The notes under the pieces were generated by a model that made no database searches, was not told the origin of the DNA, and saw only the letters and a list, made by a program, of their open reading frames with translations. This document shows positions 58,136 to 64,000 of a DNA stretch of 64,000 nucleotides, piece after piece. The stretch's first letter is position 1. Every line of letters starts with the position of its first letter. Source of the stretch: SIG589 sp045652465 (GTDB lineage Bacteria; Bacillota; Clostridia; Oscillospirales; Acutalibacteraceae). Made by a program: the position numbers and the translations under genes. Where the stretch lies: NCBI GenBank assembly GCA_045652465.1, contig JAZRUI010000002.1, positions 74,543 to 138,542 on the forward strand, in the 5' to 3' direction.

Positions 58136-58849
58136 ATGGAATTAAACACCCGACAGCAGGAAATATTGGATATTTTATATGAAACAGGTAAAATCAGCGT
58201 TGCCAACCTCGCCAAAAGGCTATATGTTGCCGAAATGACGGTTAGGCGCGACCTTTCCGCTATGGAAAAGGGCGGATTTTTAAAGCGTTATCACGGTGGC
58301 GCCGTGCTAATTGCAAACCAAAGAACAATGCCGCTCTCCCATCGAATTATGTTTGATGAAGATGAAAAGAAGGCTCTTGCAAAAAAATGCTTGCCCTTTT
58401 TAGAGGATAATAAGGTCATTTACATTGACAGCTCTTCAACCTGCCAATACATAATCCCCCACATTGCAACATTTAAAAATATGAAGATAATTACCAACTC
58501 CGTCCAAGCCCTCCTCACGGCCTCAAGTCTTCATATCCCCTGCGTGCTGATTGGCGGCGACTATTATGAGCAAGATATGTGCCTCATCGGCTCCATAGCT
58601 GAACAATATGCCCGAGAGCTCAATGTCGATGTTTCCTTTTTCACTACCGCCGCATATTCTACGGATGGAGTTATTTCGGATTTTGATGAGGCGCAACTCT
58701 TTATAAGAAGAATTATGCTTAAAAATTCAACGCAAAGCGTTTTCCTTTGCGAAAGAAGCAAAATCGGCAAAAAAATGCTGCACACCCTTTGCCGAAGCGA
58801 AGATATAACCGCAGTTTTGACCGTTGATGCCATTCAACCCGAGGCTTAA
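58136..58849 (+). CDS. DeoR family transcriptional repressor
   Basis: The 237-residue protein has an N-terminal DeoR helix-turn-helix (RQQEILDILYETGKISVANLAK, then MTVRRDLSAMEKGGFLKRYHGGAV, read in parts) and a C-terminal sugar-phosphate isomerase-like sensor (IYIDSSSTCQYIIPHI, IITNSVQALL, GGDYYE). Such repressors release DNA when they bind a phosphorylated sugar. ATG 58136 follows AAGGAG; the open frame further up lies in the operators. It is divergent from the aldolase/dehydrogenase genes it most likely controls. Confidence 0.92.
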   Translation: MELNTRQQEILDILYETGKISVANLAKRLYVAEMTVRRDLSAMEKGGFLKRYHGGAVLIANQRTMPLSHRIMFDEDEKKALAKKCLPFLEDNKVIYIDSSSTCQYIIPHIATFKNMKIITNSVQALLTASSLHIPCVLIGGDYYEQDMCLIGSIAEQYARELNVDVSFFTTAAYSTDGVISDFDEAQLFIRRIMLKNSTQSVFLCERSKIGKKMLHTLCRSEDITAVLTVDAIQPEA

Positions 58850-58871
58850 AACACATTTAAATAAAAAAACA

Positions 58872-58908
58872 AAAACCGACACCCTTTTAATAAGGTGTCG
58901 GTTTTATA
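58872..58908. terminator. Bidirectional terminator
   Basis: Twelve-bp stem AAAACCGACACC / GGTGTCGGTTTT, between deoR-type gene and the SipW locus. Confidence 0.9.
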
Positions 58909-58913
58909 AATAT

Positions 58914-60026
58914 TTAACTCAAAGAGGACATTCCTCTTTCCACGAGCGTTTCAATAGTTTCTTTGTTTTCCGATTTCCATGTATCGGTGTTGAAAGAGTT
59001 ATTGCCTCCGAATCCAAAACTATATCTATTGGCAGTAGCCGTTCCTTTGGTAAGAGGTACAACCTGTATCCAGGTGTCGGACCTGTTAAGTTTTGTAAAT
59101 GTTGCGGCATATACTGTCAAGGTGTTTGAACTAAAGCCCTCCGCAGTAATATATATTGTCATTTCCGCTCCATAAACGGTCTGGTTAATGCCAAGAAGAT
59201 TTTTATAGGTGTATTCATCGCCTGTCTGACTGTTGCCATCCAGGTCTTCACGCTTAATCATAAGTGTGATGGGTTCGGATTTGCCATCGCCATCAAGGTC
59301 CATATTCAAGAATTCATTAGTGAACATCTCTTGAATAAAGGTGGAGTCGCTATCATTTGCGCCCGAAACATTACCTATGAAAGAAACCGCTGACGAGTTT
59401 CTTCCTCGGTTGTTCATAGTATTTTCAAGCGTTTGATATGAATCATCGGCAACAACATTGTTGAGAATGTCGGCAAATCGAGTGACAGCGGTTTGTGCGG
59501 CAATAATACCGATAGAATCCTTATCAACCGCAAACTTGAAATGCAATTCGCCTAAAAGACTGACATTGGATGTGTTGTTCCCGCTGAATTTGAAGGTAAC
59601 AGTCACCGTTTTGTAGGTCTTGGATGGCACTTCTTCCCTTTGTTCAATGCCCGACACCGTATAAGTTATGTTGGAATTGTTTGATGACACCGTTTGCGTT
59701 TCGTTATAGTAATAACTAATCTCGGTGCTATTATAGAATGTTACATTTGCAACAACGGTTGATGCGGTGTTTTTGTTCAACGAGAGATTGGCATTGATAT
59801 TGAGGTCGCCGTTTTTGGTGACCGACGCATTAGAATATGCTCCCCCAACAACCTCAGCCTTGGTAATATACAATGTGCCATAAGGGAATCTTCCGAGCGA
59901 GGATGTAATATCCTCACTTTTTTCTTCGGGCGGACTCATATACACCCATACCGCAAAAACGCCTGTTGCCAATGTGCAAACCAGCAGCAAGGACAAAATC
60001 AGTTTAAGCGGAATAGATTTAATCAT
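58914..60026 (-). CDS. Large secreted protein of the SipW locus
   Basis: I do not recognise the fold. The 370-residue protein has an N-terminal hydrophobic signal (about 6-28) ending TGVFAVWVY, close to the SipW-dependent signal pattern. The mature part is Asn/Ser/Thr-rich and beta-strand-rich (about 45-170), followed by an EF-hand-like calcium loop DLDGDGKSE and a helical end. It overlaps the signal-peptidase gene by four bases (ATGA), so it is co-translated and probably processed by it. It may be a minor component or anchor of a matrix fibre. Confidence 0.72.
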   Translation of the reverse strand: MIKSIPLKLILSLLLVCTLATGVFAVWVYMSPPEEKSEDITSSLGRFPYGTLYITKAEVVGGAYSNASVTKNGDLNINANLSLNKNTASTVVANVTFYNSTEISYYYNETQTVSSNNSNITYTVSGIEQREEVPSKTYKTVTVTFKFSGNNTSNVSLLGELHFKFAVDKDSIGIIAAQTAVTRFADILNNVVADDSYQTLENTMNNRGRNSSAVSFIGNVSGANDSDSTFIQEMFTNEFLNMDLDGDGKSEPITLMIKREDLDGNSQTGDEYTYKNLLGINQTVYGAEMTIYITAEGFSSNTLTVYAATFTKLNRSDTWIQVVPLTKGTATANRYSFGFGGNNSFNTDTWKSENKETIETLVERGMSSLS

Positions 60027-60853
60027 CTTCCAACCTCCACTGTTTCTTTTTCCTCATCTTCGGTGCTTTCTATGTTTTCTATAAGCTTTAGCGCTTCAAG
60101 TCTTTCATCGATTGCTTTTTTGAGTTTCTTTTTAGCAATCGGCGTTGCAATCATAGAAAAGACAACCAAAAGTATGCAAAGATATCCAAGCGGTGTCCGC
60201 ATAAAGGCAAAAAAGCTACCGACATACGGAATTCTTTCGCCCTTGTAAATCGCTCTCATTTGTGAGTAAAGAACGGGGAACTCATCGGTCCATCTTACCG
60301 AGTCGCCCTGCAGCAAGAAATGTCTATGCTCGGGATGTGCCGCGTTGGGCTCTTCAATTCCAACGATTCGGTGAATAATGAGCTCATCTCTATATTCATA
60401 TACTACAATATCATAAAGTTCAAGCTCAAACTCGCCGGGCAGTTTCTCGGTGAAGATTAGGTCGAATGTGTTTATTTGGTCATAAAGTCCGTGTTCATCA
60501 AGATAGGTGTTGTGTTCGTTTCTATATTGCATAGAATCGCTCATAACCACTTGTGGCACAGCAACACATTTTTTGATTTTTACACAAGAAAGATTTATTG
60601 CAACAGAAACAACAAAGAAAGCCAAAAGAAGCGCAAAAACAAATGCCGAGAAAATGCCACTAATGATTTTCCCCGCGGGTTTTGCACTTTTTTGCTTTTG
60701 ATATTCAGTTATAATTATTTCATCCTCGATGCCGTGACTTATGAGTTTAATTTTTGCCTTTACATAAAAGGCAACCATTGCACAAGAAACTGCGGTTAAC
60801 AAGGTAAACACAATAAGACACAAGATCAAGACATAAATATCAAGCCCTGTCAT
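60023..60853 (-). CDS. SipW-like signal peptidase I (ER type)
   Basis: The 276-residue protein has two N-terminal membrane helices (about 5-30 and 62-92), the catalytic Ser107 in VVMSDSM, and His161 in ELIIHRIVGI in place of the Lys of normal bacterial signal peptidases, which marks the ER/SipW (S26B) type. A third helix is at about 228-248, then an acidic tail. SipW in Bacillus processes TasA and TapA for biofilm fibres. The flanking genes code for proteins with SipW-type signals, so this is a dedicated peptidase. Confidence 0.9.
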   Translation of the reverse strand: MTGLDIYVLILCLIVFTLLTAVSCAMVAFYVKAKIKLISHGIEDEIIITEYQKQKSAKPAGKIISGIFSAFVFALLLAFFVVSVAINLSCVKIKKCVAVPQVVMSDSMQYRNEHNTYLDEHGLYDQINTFDLIFTEKLPGEFELELYDIVVYEYRDELIIHRIVGIEEPNAAHPEHRHFLLQGDSVRWTDEFPVLYSQMRAIYKGERIPYVGSFFAFMRTPLGYLCILLVVFSMIATPIAKKKLKKAIDERLEALKLIENIESTEDEEKETVEVGR

Positions 60854-60885
60854 TTTCGTTTCCTATCCTTCTTAATAAACGATAC

Positions 60886-60909
60886 AATCCCATGCGTTAA
60901 CATGGGATT
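60886..60909 (-). terminator. Intercistronic stem-loop between fibre-like gene and sipW
   Basis: Perfect nine-bp stem AATCCCATG / CATGGGATT with a CGTTAA loop and no U run. It lies after the first gene of the operon and may give higher amounts of the secreted subunit than of the peptidase. Confidence 0.6.
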
Positions 60910-60935
60910 ATATCTCAATATGTTTTATATTTTAA

Positions 60936-61517
60936 TTACGAAGCGGGATTTACGCGGAACTTAAACTTAACAACATCCTGTGCGAGTTTGAATGCACGGT
61001 ATTCATCGTAGTTATCAAGTACAAAGTTTCCGATTGATACTGCATCGGCAAGAGCATCAGCGGTAATCTTATAAGAATATGTATTTGTTGCACTGTCGTG
61101 AGCCCAAGAAGTATCAGTGAGCTTAATCTCAAATGTATCATTCAAGGTGTAGATTTGAGTGCCTTCATATGTAGCGTTAGCGATATCTACTGCCTCAATA
61201 ACAATAGTTGCGTTAAGTGCTTTGCTGAGAGGACCGGTAGAAATTGTGTCGTTTGCCGCAAACTGAAGGGTTACATCACCGGACCAGGTAATGTCGGCTT
61301 TATAAGAGTCAGCATTTTCGGGTTCAACAACAAGATTTATGGTGTTGTTTACAAAATGATACGAACCTGCAGATGTCGAAGTATCTACATCACCCATTTT
61401 GTTTACGAAAGGATCGGTCTGAGACATAATTGTATCTCCGGCGAAAATCCATGTAGCATAAACGCCTCCGATTGTAATGCAAAGAAGAAGAGAAACCAAA
61501 GCAGTAAGTTTTTTCAT
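60936..61517 (-). CDS. TasA/CalY-like secreted fibre subunit candidate
   Basis: The 193-residue protein starts with a SipW-dependent type signal (KKLTALVSLLLCITIGGVYATW): a hydrophobic core ending in GxxATW followed by F, as in TasA, TapA and camelysins. The mature 165 residues are acidic, beta-rich and free of Cys, with TWSGDVTLQFAANDTIS and a C-terminal VKFKFRVNPAS strand. It is the first and probably most expressed gene of the locus, followed by sipW. The assignment to a TasA-like role rests on the signal type, size and neighbour. AGGAGG precedes ATG 61517. Confidence 0.78.
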   Translation of the reverse strand: MKKLTALVSLLLCITIGGVYATWIFAGDTIMSQTDPFVNKMGDVDTSTSAGSYHFVNNTINLVVEPENADSYKADITWSGDVTLQFAANDTISTGPLSKALNATIVIEAVDIANATYEGTQIYTLNDTFEIKLTDTSWAHDSATNTYSYKITADALADAVSIGNFVLDNYDEYRAFKLAQDVVKFKFRVNPAS

Positions 61518-61611
61518 AATATAACCTCCTAAAATTAAAAATGGTTTCTATTTGTTATTTTAGCACTTTAAAAGAGAAAATTCAACCTTTTTTTATGTTT
61601 TAAGACAAAAA

Positions 61612-61639
61612 ACAATAGAAGCTTGTGGGCTTCTACTGT
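61612..61639. terminator. Hairpin, terminator-like
   Basis: Stem ACAATAGAAGC / GCTTCTACTGT with six-base loop. Nearly the same sequence recurs at 61700-61729. Confidence 0.6.
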
Positions 61640-61642
61640 CTA

Positions 61643-61657
61643 TCGAACCTGTGACCC
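61643..61657 (-). pseudogene. tRNA-Asn T-arm fragment
   Basis: TCGAACCTGTGACCC is identical to 63793-63807 inside the intact tRNA-Asn. The following GCAGGGGAACGGGTTGAGCCGCG is a scrambled version of the anticodon arm. Confidence 0.6.
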
Positions 61658-61695
61658 GCAGGGGAACGGGTTGAGCCGCGGGAAAAATAAAAACA

Positions 61696-61734
61696 AAAAA
61701 ACAGTAGAAGCTTATAGGCTTCTACTGTTTTTGT
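61696..61734. terminator. Terminator of cassette 1 gene
   Basis: Twelve-bp stem AACAGTAGAAGC / GCTTCTACTGTT with long A and T runs on both sides. Confidence 0.85.
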
Positions 61735-61776
61735 CTCTCGTGTCCAAAAAAGAACTGGGCAAAAACCGAGGATTTT
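61733..61776. repeat. Cassette common left flank, copy 1
   Basis: TCGTGTCC, A-rich, AAGAACTGGG, AAAACCGAGGATTTT. The copy at 63065-63110 differs at few positions. In both cases a minus-strand gene ends directly next to it. Confidence 0.8.
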
Positions 61777-61778
61777 CC

Positions 61779-62576
61779 CTAACTTACTTGATTCATTGCA
61801 TATAACATTAAAATTGCAAAACCAATAATAAATAATTTTAAAATAGACTTTAATACTTGTATGCCGATGCTCTTTTTGGAGGTATTACAAATCAACAATT
61901 TGGATGTTGTTTCGCCTTCAATACTAGCAACAATATTATATTTATATGCAAAGTACAATCTTAAAATATTCGGACTTGCAAACGATATTAACAATAATAA
62001 TATTTCAACCAAAATAACAATAATAGAAATTGCTTGAGATTGCGAAAGAAAAGGTTCTAAAAATCTACTTATACACATTCCCAAAAAGCCCGCACCTACA
62101 TACATTGCTTTTTCACTGGCTTTTCTTTTGGGCTTTTCTCTATCATATACATTCCTTTTTATCGCTCTGAATGTAAACAAGATATTTAACAAAGGAAAGG
62201 TTATGAAGCAAATTGTCAATTCAATATCTTGCCATAATGTACTACCTACATCTGAAACATTAATAAAGAAAATAGCAAACAAATAAAATAATAAATACAT
62301 GAACAAAAAAGAAATTGAATTTGTTAAAAATCTTAATCTATATGTCTTTTCTGTTCGATTACTCTTTAGTGCCCAAAAAGCAATATTATAAGCCAATGCT
62401 AATAGCGTCATAGTTATGCTGAATACCAATCCCCTACCAGCAACAGCAAAAGGTATCCAAAGAATCCAAGCGGCACCCCAATAGACATAAATCATATCTT
62501 TTAATATTTTCAAATTTGAATAATGGTCTTCACCGAAATGAACAAAATCTTCTGCTTGATTTCTTGTGATTTTCAT
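61779..62576 (-). CDS. Multi-pass membrane protein of cassette 1
   Basis: I do not recognise a family. The 265-residue protein has a hydrophilic N-terminus (KITRNQAEDFVHFGEDHYSN) and about six membrane helices (near 32-48, 52-70, 84-108, 120-137, 160-178, 185-203, plus one at 240-260). A basic loop KPKRKASEKAM lies mid-way. The gene is much more AT-rich than the housekeeping genes of this window, a sign of transfer. It has a conserved cassette promoter 20 bases upstream and cassette flanks on both sides. Confidence 0.7.
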   Translation of the reverse strand: MKITRNQAEDFVHFGEDHYSNLKILKDMIYVYWGAAWILWIPFAVAGRGLVFSITMTLLALAYNIAFWALKSNRTEKTYRLRFLTNSISFLFMYLLFYLFAIFFINVSDVGSTLWQDIELTICFITFPLLNILFTFRAIKRNVYDREKPKRKASEKAMYVGAGFLGMCISRFLEPFLSQSQAISIIVILVEILLLLISFASPNILRLYFAYKYNIVASIEGETTSKLLICNTSKKSIGIQVLKSILKLFIIGFAILMLYAMNQVS

Positions 62577-62588
62577 TAACTCACCGCC

Positions 62589-62733
62589 TTGGGTGTATTA
62601 TATCATAAAAGCGGCGAAGCCGCAAGAGTTCTTCACTATTCACTATTACTTATTACTTTCCAAAAATCCCGTTTGCAAAGTTTTGTTTAGTGAATAGTGA
62701 AAAGTTAATAGTGAAAAAGTAAAATCCCGAACG
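62589..62733. repeat. Cassette common right flank, copy 1 (promoter plus inverted-repeat element)
   Basis: About 145 bases repeated at 63609-63752 at a constant offset of 1,020. It carries a minus-strand promoter (TTGCGG 62625-62620, 17-base spacer, TATAAT 62602-62597) and then an imperfect inverted repeat: CTTCACTATTCACTATTAC on the left and GTGAATAGTGAAAAGTTAA on the right, like a small MITE. Confidence 0.85.
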
Positions 62734-62753
62734 CTTTCGCATTCGGGATTTTT
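62721..62753. terminator. Hairpin between inverted-repeat element and tRNA remnant
   Basis: Stem AATCCCGAA / TTCGGGATT (62723-62750) with T run. It holds the same place as the terminator of the intact tRNA-Asn, but its stem sequence differs. Confidence 0.75.
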
Positions 62754-62971
62754 GGCGCCTCAAACAGGAGATTCCCCTTAAAGGGGAAATGTCGCGGAGC
62801 GACAAAAGGGTCTTGGCGAGCAAGGCGAGCCGTAACTCTAACCTGTGACCCATACTCTTGTCGTTAGCGGTTGCTGCGGCACTGCCGTTTGCATCAACCG
62901 ACGACTGCGCCAACAAACGCTCCCTTCACCTCGCACTGCGAGCGGTCGCGTGTGTTGCAGTTAACAGCCGC
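62753..62971 (-). pseudogene. Broken copy of tRNA-Asn, three fragments
   Basis: TGGCGCCTCAAACAGG (62753-62768) is identical to the 3' end of the intact gene. AACCTGTGACCC (62840-62851) and GTTAACAGCCGC (62960-62971) match its T/variable and anticodon regions in the right order. The pieces are separated by 71 and 108 unrelated bases, so a tRNA copy seems to have been split by insertions. Confidence 0.6.
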
Positions 62972-63062
62972 GATGCGGCGGTTTTTAGCAGGGGCACAAG
63001 CACAAGACCGAGTATAGAAAAGAGTAAAAGAAAAACAACTCACCGAAAGGTGAGTTGTCTTT
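62972..63062. terminator. Spacer with terminator of cassette 2 gene
   Basis: Mostly featureless, with one clear hairpin at 63034-63064: ACAACTCACC / GGTGAGTTGT around GAAA, followed by a T run (and an A run on the other side). No coding frame of note. Confidence 0.7.
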
Positions 63063-63064
63063 CT

Positions 63065-63110
63065 TTGTCATTCGTGTCCGAAAAAGAACTGGGTGAAAAC
63101 CGAGGATTTT
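63065..63110. repeat. Cassette common left flank, copy 2
   Basis: TCATTCGTGTCCG, AAAAAGAACTGGG, AAAACCGAGGATTTT; matches 61733-61776. Confidence 0.8.
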
Positions 63111-63121
63111 AAATAAAAAGT

Positions 63122-63592
63122 TTAAGAATTTGTTTTAGACCTGATAAATAAAGTTATAATTGAATAAATAAAAAATGCTATATCAAAATAAAAAACATAT
63201 GAAGCGGCAACAATCAAATCAAACCCTATTCCATATGTTGACATACTTCCACTAATCCACGGCGAAGCAAATCCAACTATCATAGCCTCAATAGAATAAG
63301 GAAGTGTGGCTATCACAAAAAATGACATAGAGCAAGCAACTACCAAAAACGAAAACAATGGACGCTTTATAGCGAAAAAAGCTCCAACGCAGGATAAAAA
63401 CAATATCGCCATTACAAAATACGGTTGAAAGGTGCTTAAAGTTTTACCAAAAAAACCGATAAAGCAGTCATAAAAATTTCGTCTTTCACAAAACGGCAAA
63501 AAACCAACAATCACAACAAATACAAAAAGACATATATGCAACAAAAAATTGCAAATACCTGCAATATGATATATTTTGTCATTCTTAATCAT
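63122..63592 (-). CDS. Four-helix membrane protein of cassette 2
   Basis: I do not recognise a family. The 156-residue protein has about four membrane helices (near 12-32, 55-72, 77-100, 122-147) and a conserved-looking exterior loop GFASPWISGSMSTYGIGFD. It is AT-rich like the other cassette gene but shows no sequence likeness to it. The same cassette promoter lies upstream (TTGAGG 63645-63640, 17-base spacer, TATAAT 63622-63617). Confidence 0.68.
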   Translation of the reverse strand: MIKNDKIYHIAGICNFLLHICLFVFVVIVGFLPFCERRNFYDCFIGFFGKTLSTFQPYFVMAILFLSCVGAFFAIKRPLFSFLVVACSMSFFVIATLPYSIEAMIVGFASPWISGSMSTYGIGFDLIVAASYVFYFDIAFFIYSIITLFIRSKTNS

Positions 63593-63608
63593 ACATTATC
63601 ACCGACCC

Positions 63609-63752
63609 TTAGGTGTATTATAGCATAAAGACGGCGAAGCCTCAATACTTCTTCACTATTCACTATTACCTCTTACTTTCCAAAAATCCCGTTGCAAAGT
63701 TTTATTTAGTGAAAAGTGAAGAGTGAAAAGGTAATAAGTAAAAATCCGTCCA
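63609..63752. repeat. Cassette common right flank, copy 2
   Basis: Second copy of the 145-base segment at 62589-62733, with promoter, inverted-repeat element and CCAAAAATCCCGTT core. Confidence 0.85.
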
Positions 63753-63772
63753 CTTTCGTGAACGGATTTTTG
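63741..63772 (-). terminator. Terminator of tRNA-Asn / end of rRNA operon
   Basis: Stem AAAATCCGTCCAC / GTGAACGGATTTT around TTTC (one mismatch), with U run on the minus strand. Confidence 0.8.
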
Positions 63773-63774
63773 TT

Positions 63775-63850
63775 TGGCGCCTCAAACAGGGCTCGAACCT
63801 GTGACCCTGCGGTTAACAGCCGCATGCTCTACCGACTGAGCTATTGAGGC
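63775..63850 (-). tRNA. tRNA-Asn (GTT)
   Basis: Full cloverleaf on the minus strand: acceptor GCCTCAA / TTGAGGC, D arm GCTCAGTCGGTAGAGC, anticodon loop CTGTTAA (anticodon GTT), T arm ACAGGTTCGAGCCCTGT, discriminator G and encoded CCA (63777-63775). It stands behind the 5S gene as part of the rRNA operon. Confidence 0.97.
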
Positions 63851-63892
63851 AGGTGATGAAGATATTTTATGCTGCATTGAGCACAAATATGC

Positions 63893-63928
63893 GTTTGCCG
63901 ACTTAAGGGGAACCTTAAATCGGCAAAC
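63893..63928 (-). terminator. Stem-loop between 5S rRNA and tRNA-Asn
   Basis: Sixteen-bp stem GTTTGCCGA(C)TTAAGG with its complement and a four-base loop (one G-U pair on the minus strand). No U run, so an RNA-processing stem is more likely than a terminator, since the tRNA follows. Confidence 0.6.
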
Positions 63929-63936
63929 TTTTGTGT

Positions 63937-64000
63937 TGGCATCTACCTATCTTCCCGGGACGCTGCCGTCCAAGTATTTTCGGCACAAGTGAGCTTAACT
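63937..64000 (-). rRNA. rrf: 5S ribosomal RNA, 3' part
   Basis: Read on the minus strand the edge shows AGTTAAGCTCACTTGTGCCG, then ATACTTGGACGGCAGCGTCC and CGGGAAGATAGGTAGATGCC, the typical second half of 5S rRNA (helices II-V). The 5' half and presumably 23S and 16S lie to the right of the window. Confidence 0.92.

Overview
The window looks like a chromosome segment of an uncultured, anaerobic, gut-type member of Clostridia (Oscillospiraceae/Ruminococcaceae-like Firmicutes). This is an inference from features: a T-box leader, a cobalamin riboswitch, a sortase with its own substrate, SipW-type secretion, a biotin-dependent Na+ decarboxylase pump, ECF and OPT transporters, Gram-positive lipoproteins, and a GH3 enzyme with the swapped domain order known from Ruminococcus. 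The right edge enters an rRNA operon (partial 5S and tRNA-Asn, minus strand).

Layout. 0-14 kb is mostly housekeeping: a cut-off phosphoglycerate mutase gene, zapA with a U32 peptidase gene (apparent AUU start), a polar amino-acid ABC transporter, a four-subunit Na+-pumping oxaloacetate decarboxylase, rsmD-coaD-coiled-coil gene, and smpB-ssrA (tmRNA). Behind ssrA lies a small repeat-rich scar with mini-genes. At 14-15.6 kb a stand-alone trpB sits under a tryptophan T-box. 15.7-38.4 kb holds carbohydrate and surface genes (two AraC regulators, a FAD oxidoreductase, a GH-A lipoprotein behind a 2,240-residue surface protein, permuted GH3, GH78-like) with a proline operon (proB-proA-proC) and a TrpXYZ/LivFH-like ABC transporter between them.

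38.4-45.5 kb is cell envelope and vitamin uptake: a substrate-sortase-membrane protein cassette, a hydrolase-MurF-Ddl operon with a membrane-fused MurF, and a B12-riboswitch operon (DUF4430 surface protein plus ECF S component). 45.5-55.6 kb carries a SGNH hydrolase, a complete deoxynucleoside-salvage operon (deoC-deoD-deoB-cdd-pdp), OPT transporter plus PqqD-like protein, a class A beta-lactamase-like lipoprotein with Cys in place of the catalytic Ser, and a Na+ symporter.

55.8-63.85 kb looks accessory. It lies between a remnant of a tRNA-Asn 3' end and the intact tRNA-Asn gene, in direct orientation. It contains a DeoR-controlled ketose-phosphate dehydrogenase/aldolase unit, a SipW signal peptidase with two secreted fibre-like substrates (TasA/CalY-like), and two cassette-like units with the same flanks (shared promoter, shared inverted-repeat element, terminator, tRNA-Asn 3' end) around different membrane-protein genes. 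This cassette array and the SipW locus are the best candidates for something undescribed. Two window-wide patterns also stand out: strong avoidance of GATC, and stem-loops placed right after the first, extracytoplasmic gene in three unrelated operons.
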